A stretch of DNA of 64,000 nt from CAYWXK01 sp964462515. Lineage in GTDB: Bacteria > Planctomycetota > Phycisphaerae > Sedimentisphaerales > Anaerobacaceae. Under the pieces are notes generated by a model. The model did no database searches, was not told the origin of the DNA, and saw nothing but the letters and a program-made list of their open reading frames with translations. Position 1 is the stretch's first letter. The number at the start of each line of letters is the position of its first letter. The position numbers were made by a program, and so were the translations under genes. Shown piece after piece: positions 61,601 to 64,000 of this stretch. The stretch covers positions 1-64,000 of the forward strand of contig CAYWXK010000011.1 in assembly GCA_964462515.1 (NCBI GenBank), in the 5' to 3' direction.

Positions 61601-63388
61601 CTACGCACTCTTGTGGTCTAAGAATCCTTCAAGCCTGCGCGACCGCACAGGATGCTGCAATTTTCTTATGGCCTTTGCCTCGACCTGCCGCACTCGCTCC
61701 CGCGTAACCTTAAAAATCCTGCCCACCTCCTCCAGCGTATATGTGTAGCCGTCGCCAATTCCATATCGCAGCTTGATAATCTCCCGCTCGCGATACGACA
61801 GCGTCTTGAGCACCGTATCGATTCTCTCCTTGAGCATCTCCTGCGTCGCTGAAGCCACTGGCGAAGCTACGCCCTCATCTTCAATAAAGTCACCGAAGTA
61901 ACTGTCCTCGCTTTCCCCTATCGGCCTATCCAAACTTATCGGATGCTTGGAGATATTAAGCACCCTGCGTGCCTCGTTCAGGTCCATTTCAGCCTCGGTT
62001 GCAATCTCCTCAATAGTAGGCTCCCTGCCCAGCTTCTGTTGCAGCACCTTGCCGGCAGTCCGCAGCCGGCTCATCGTCTCTATCATATGCACAGGAATTC
62101 GAATCGTCCTCGCATGGTCGGCTATCGCTCGCGTAATCGCCTGCCGAATCCACCAGGTCGCATACGTGCTGAATTTATAGCCTCTATTATACTCATATTT
62201 ATCCACCGCCCTCATCAAACCGGTATTGCCTTCCTGAATCAAATCCAGAAAAGAAAGCCCGCGGTTACGATACCTCTTGGCAATCGAAACCACTAACCTT
62301 AAATTGGCGCTCGATAACGTGCGCTTGGCCTCCTCATATTGTGTAAAAATTCTGCCGGTCGCCTGTAGCCTCTTCTCAAGGTGCAGCGGCGTCTCCAGCA
62401 CAAGCTCCTGCAAACCTCTAATCTCCTGCCTCATCGCCTCGATATCCTGAATGGTTATATCATTGTTTGGTCCTGCCGCGATGGAATTCTCCAGCTGCTG
62501 CATCTTGGCGCACATGCCTTTCAGCTTGCTTTTCATCGGCTGAATCCTGCTGGTCCGCACGGTAAGCTCTTCCAGCAGTGTCGCAATCTTGCGTTTATTC
62601 CTGTATATTTGCCGCAGTTTATCCTTGAATGTGCTTTTGTCTTCTGCTGTCAGAAATTCCTTAAAGATAGCCTGATTTATTGCAAGCAATTTCTCTATCG
62701 TTGCGATATTCACGGGCAGGCGTTTCTTTATCACGCCTTTTGTAAAATTATGTGCAGTGCCTATCTTAATCGTTCTATCAAACGACATCATCCCGCTCTG
62801 CACCTGACGCAGTAAATCCAGCACACCTCTGCTGCAATAATCGCACCGGAGCATTTTTATGCGAAAAGCCGCCCGCGTAACTTCAACCTTTCTGGCCAAA
62901 GCAATTTCGTCCTTGCGTGTAAGCAGCGGAATTTGTCCCATCTGTGTCAGATACATTCGGATAGGGTCTTCGATTTTTCGTCTGGCTTCTTCGCCGAAGA
63001 GTTCTTTTTCCAGCAGCTCATCCTCTTCTTTGAGCGGTTCTTCTCTGGCGGCTTCTTCTTCGCCTGAAGTTTCCTCGGGCGTTACAACAAATTCCTCTTC
63101 TGGTTTTTCGGCTTGTTGGGCCTCGACGTCGGCTTCATCAAGGAGGCTGATGCCCATTTCGTCGAGGGTTGTTAAGAGGTTATCCAGGCGGCTGGAGCTG
63201 ATGTTATCATCGGCCAGGTCCTCGCTCATTTCCTCATACGTGAGGAATCCTTTATTTTGGCCCTTTTCGATAAGCATTTTTATCTGCTTTTCGGGGTCTT
63301 TCGGTTCGGCGTTTTTTGAGGTCTGGTCGTCAACGCCGACCTCGCCGGGGGTGTTTGGTTTGTCTGATTTTGTCTGTTTTTTCGCCAC
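61601..63388 (-). CDS. rpoD: RNA polymerase sigma factor RpoD (primary sigma-70)
   Basis: 595 residues. Region 1.1 (KQIKMLIEKGQNKGFLTYEE), an acidic linker, region 1.2 (DPIRMYLTQMGQIPLLTRKDEI), a non-conserved region, then 2.1-2.4 (NLRLVVSIAKRYRNRGLSF, DLIQEGNTGLMRAVDKY, YKFSTYATWWIRQAITRAI). Regions 3 and 4.1-4.2 follow (YTLEEVGRIFKVTRERVRQV). It directs core polymerase to housekeeping promoters such as the TTGACA/GATAAT of the tRNA-Asn gene. dnaG lies upstream on the same strand, the usual macromolecular-synthesis order. Confidence 0.98.
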   Translation of the reverse strand: MAKKQTKSDKPNTPGEVGVDDQTSKNAEPKDPEKQIKMLIEKGQNKGFLTYEEMSEDLADDNISSSRLDNLLTTLDEMGISLLDEADVEAQQAEKPEEEFVVTPEETSGEEEAAREEPLKEEDELLEKELFGEEARRKIEDPIRMYLTQMGQIPLLTRKDEIALARKVEVTRAAFRIKMLRCDYCSRGVLDLLRQVQSGMMSFDRTIKIGTAHNFTKGVIKKRLPVNIATIEKLLAINQAIFKEFLTAEDKSTFKDKLRQIYRNKRKIATLLEELTVRTSRIQPMKSKLKGMCAKMQQLENSIAAGPNNDITIQDIEAMRQEIRGLQELVLETPLHLEKRLQATGRIFTQYEEAKRTLSSANLRLVVSIAKRYRNRGLSFLDLIQEGNTGLMRAVDKYEYNRGYKFSTYATWWIRQAITRAIADHARTIRIPVHMIETMSRLRTAGKVLQQKLGREPTIEEIATEAEMDLNEARRVLNISKHPISLDRPIGESEDSYFGDFIEDEGVASPVASATQEMLKERIDTVLKTLSYREREIIKLRYGIGDGYTYTLEEVGRIFKVTRERVRQVEAKAIRKLQHPVRSRRLEGFLDHKSA

Positions 63389-63521
63389 GATTGGTCCCTG
63401 TAAGTATTAGCTTTGTTTTATCAAACTAATTCTTAGTTGCCAAAATAAAGCACCTGACTTTCGCAAGTATTAAATTCTATGGGTATTCTTTAGTTTACGG
63501 CTTCTTGCCTTCAGTTGTTCA

Positions 63522-64000
63522 CTACACCATCCCCACGTTATGGGGATTTTGCTTGCCGGTGTTTTCATAGACGCATCGCAGAAACTGCGTTTGGTCTTTT
63601 ATTGTTTTCAATTGGCCCTTTTTTTTCTGTGCCTGGTATCTGTTGAGCACGTCGAGCGCGTCGTTTAAGCGTTGCTTGAAGTTTCCTTTTTTTTCGCCAG
63701 CCTGGGCTAATTCGACGATACAATTGCCGAGTTCTACTGATTCGACTTTAGCCAGTATCTGGGCCAGCGAGGTGTTGGAATCGGCATTTAGTGCTTCAAA
63801 CAAGACGTCAGCAGTTTGTTTTAAGAGCGGTACGTCGAAGAGGTCGGGGGTAATTTTTTCTTTTACGGTTTCGAATAATTTCGGTTCGTTGAGTAATACT
63901 TCCAGAATTTCACGCTGCGCGGTGGCGGAAAGTCCATGACCCCAATCTACGGCTTGGGGTTTCTGTTCTTTGGCATTATAGCTTGCGGTTTTTGCGATGC
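63522..64000 (-). CDS. dnaG: DNA primase, C-terminal part (cut by window edge)
   Basis: The frame stays open from the window edge to the stop at 63522, giving about 158 residues. It reads TAQREILEVLLNEPKLFETV and later a long helix pair, the helical DnaB-binding domain at the DnaG C-terminus. The primase-to-rpoD order, with a 133-bp gap, supports the call. The zinc-binding and TOPRIM domains would lie beyond position 64000. Confidence 0.8.
   Translation of the reverse strand, partial: IAKTASYNAKEQKPQAVDWGHGLSATAQREILEVLLNEPKLFETVKEKITPDLFDVPLLKQTADVLFEALNADSNTSLAQILAKVESVELGNCIVELAQAGEKKGNFKQRLNDALDVLNRYQAQKKKGQLKTIKDQTQFLRCVYENTGKQNPHNVGMV

Overview
The window looks like chromosome of an uncultured planctomycete, most likely class Phycisphaerae. 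The evidence is a cluster of planctomycete-type proteins (DUF1549/DUF1553, DUF1501, PPC-domain), secreted beta-helix and GLUG proteins ending in one dockerin-like GDxNxD...HWL motif, many polysaccharide-degrading enzymes, and a heavy load of short palindromic repeats, some inside genes. No rRNA or CRISPR array was seen.

Layout: (1) 0.2-4.5 kb, pectin/galacturonate unit: SSS symporter, GH28, tagaturonate epimerase. (2) 4.6-10.5 kb: typA on the minus strand, a decayed uxaE 3' end, a secreted beta-helix protein, SRP RNA, dnaX, and a tRNA-Asn split by a group I intron. (3) 11-24.3 kb: Ser/Thr kinase overlapping a phosphatase, a GT2 enzyme, a GLUG-repeat protein, a diguanylate cyclase, a membrane/helical-repeat protein, ahcY, a GT4 enzyme and a tandem ATP-grasp protein. 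(4) 24.4-28.3 kb: an island bounded by diverged repeats, carrying one large SIR2-APAZ-MID-PIWI short prokaryotic Argonaute, a predicted NAD-depleting abortive-infection system. (5) 28.3-40 kb: repeat-rich gene-free DNA, mtaB, a Tat-exported protein, then DUF1549, double esterase, DUF1501 (with an in-frame TAG) and PPC genes. (6) 40-58 kb, minus strand: a polysaccharide and sugar catabolic cluster. From upstream to downstream it holds GH97, a double PQQ-propeller protein, a tiny secreted peptide, PL11 rhamnogalacturonan lyase, a sugar ABC transporter, SIS isomerase, dehydrogenase, FucI-like isomerase, FGGY kinase and PHP phosphodiesterase. (7) 58.3-59.8 kb: remnant of an element integrated in tRNA-Phe, with a 53-bp att duplication and a HigBA-like toxin-antitoxin pair. 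(8) 60-64 kb: secreted ADP-ribosylglycohydrolase, rpoD and the 3' end of dnaG.

The genes fit a surface-associated polysaccharide degrader. Extracellular pectin enzymes (GH28, PL11) feed two uptake routes (SSS and ABC), and the products go through uronate and deoxysugar-type isomerase/kinase steps. The two most notable non-metabolic systems are the single-chain SIR2-pAgo and the intron-split tRNA-Asn. The most unusual genome-scale signal is several families of short palindromic inserts. Members lie in or at the start of coding sequences (SIS isomerase, dnaX, DUF1549, an ABC permease, ADP-ribosylglycohydrolase).
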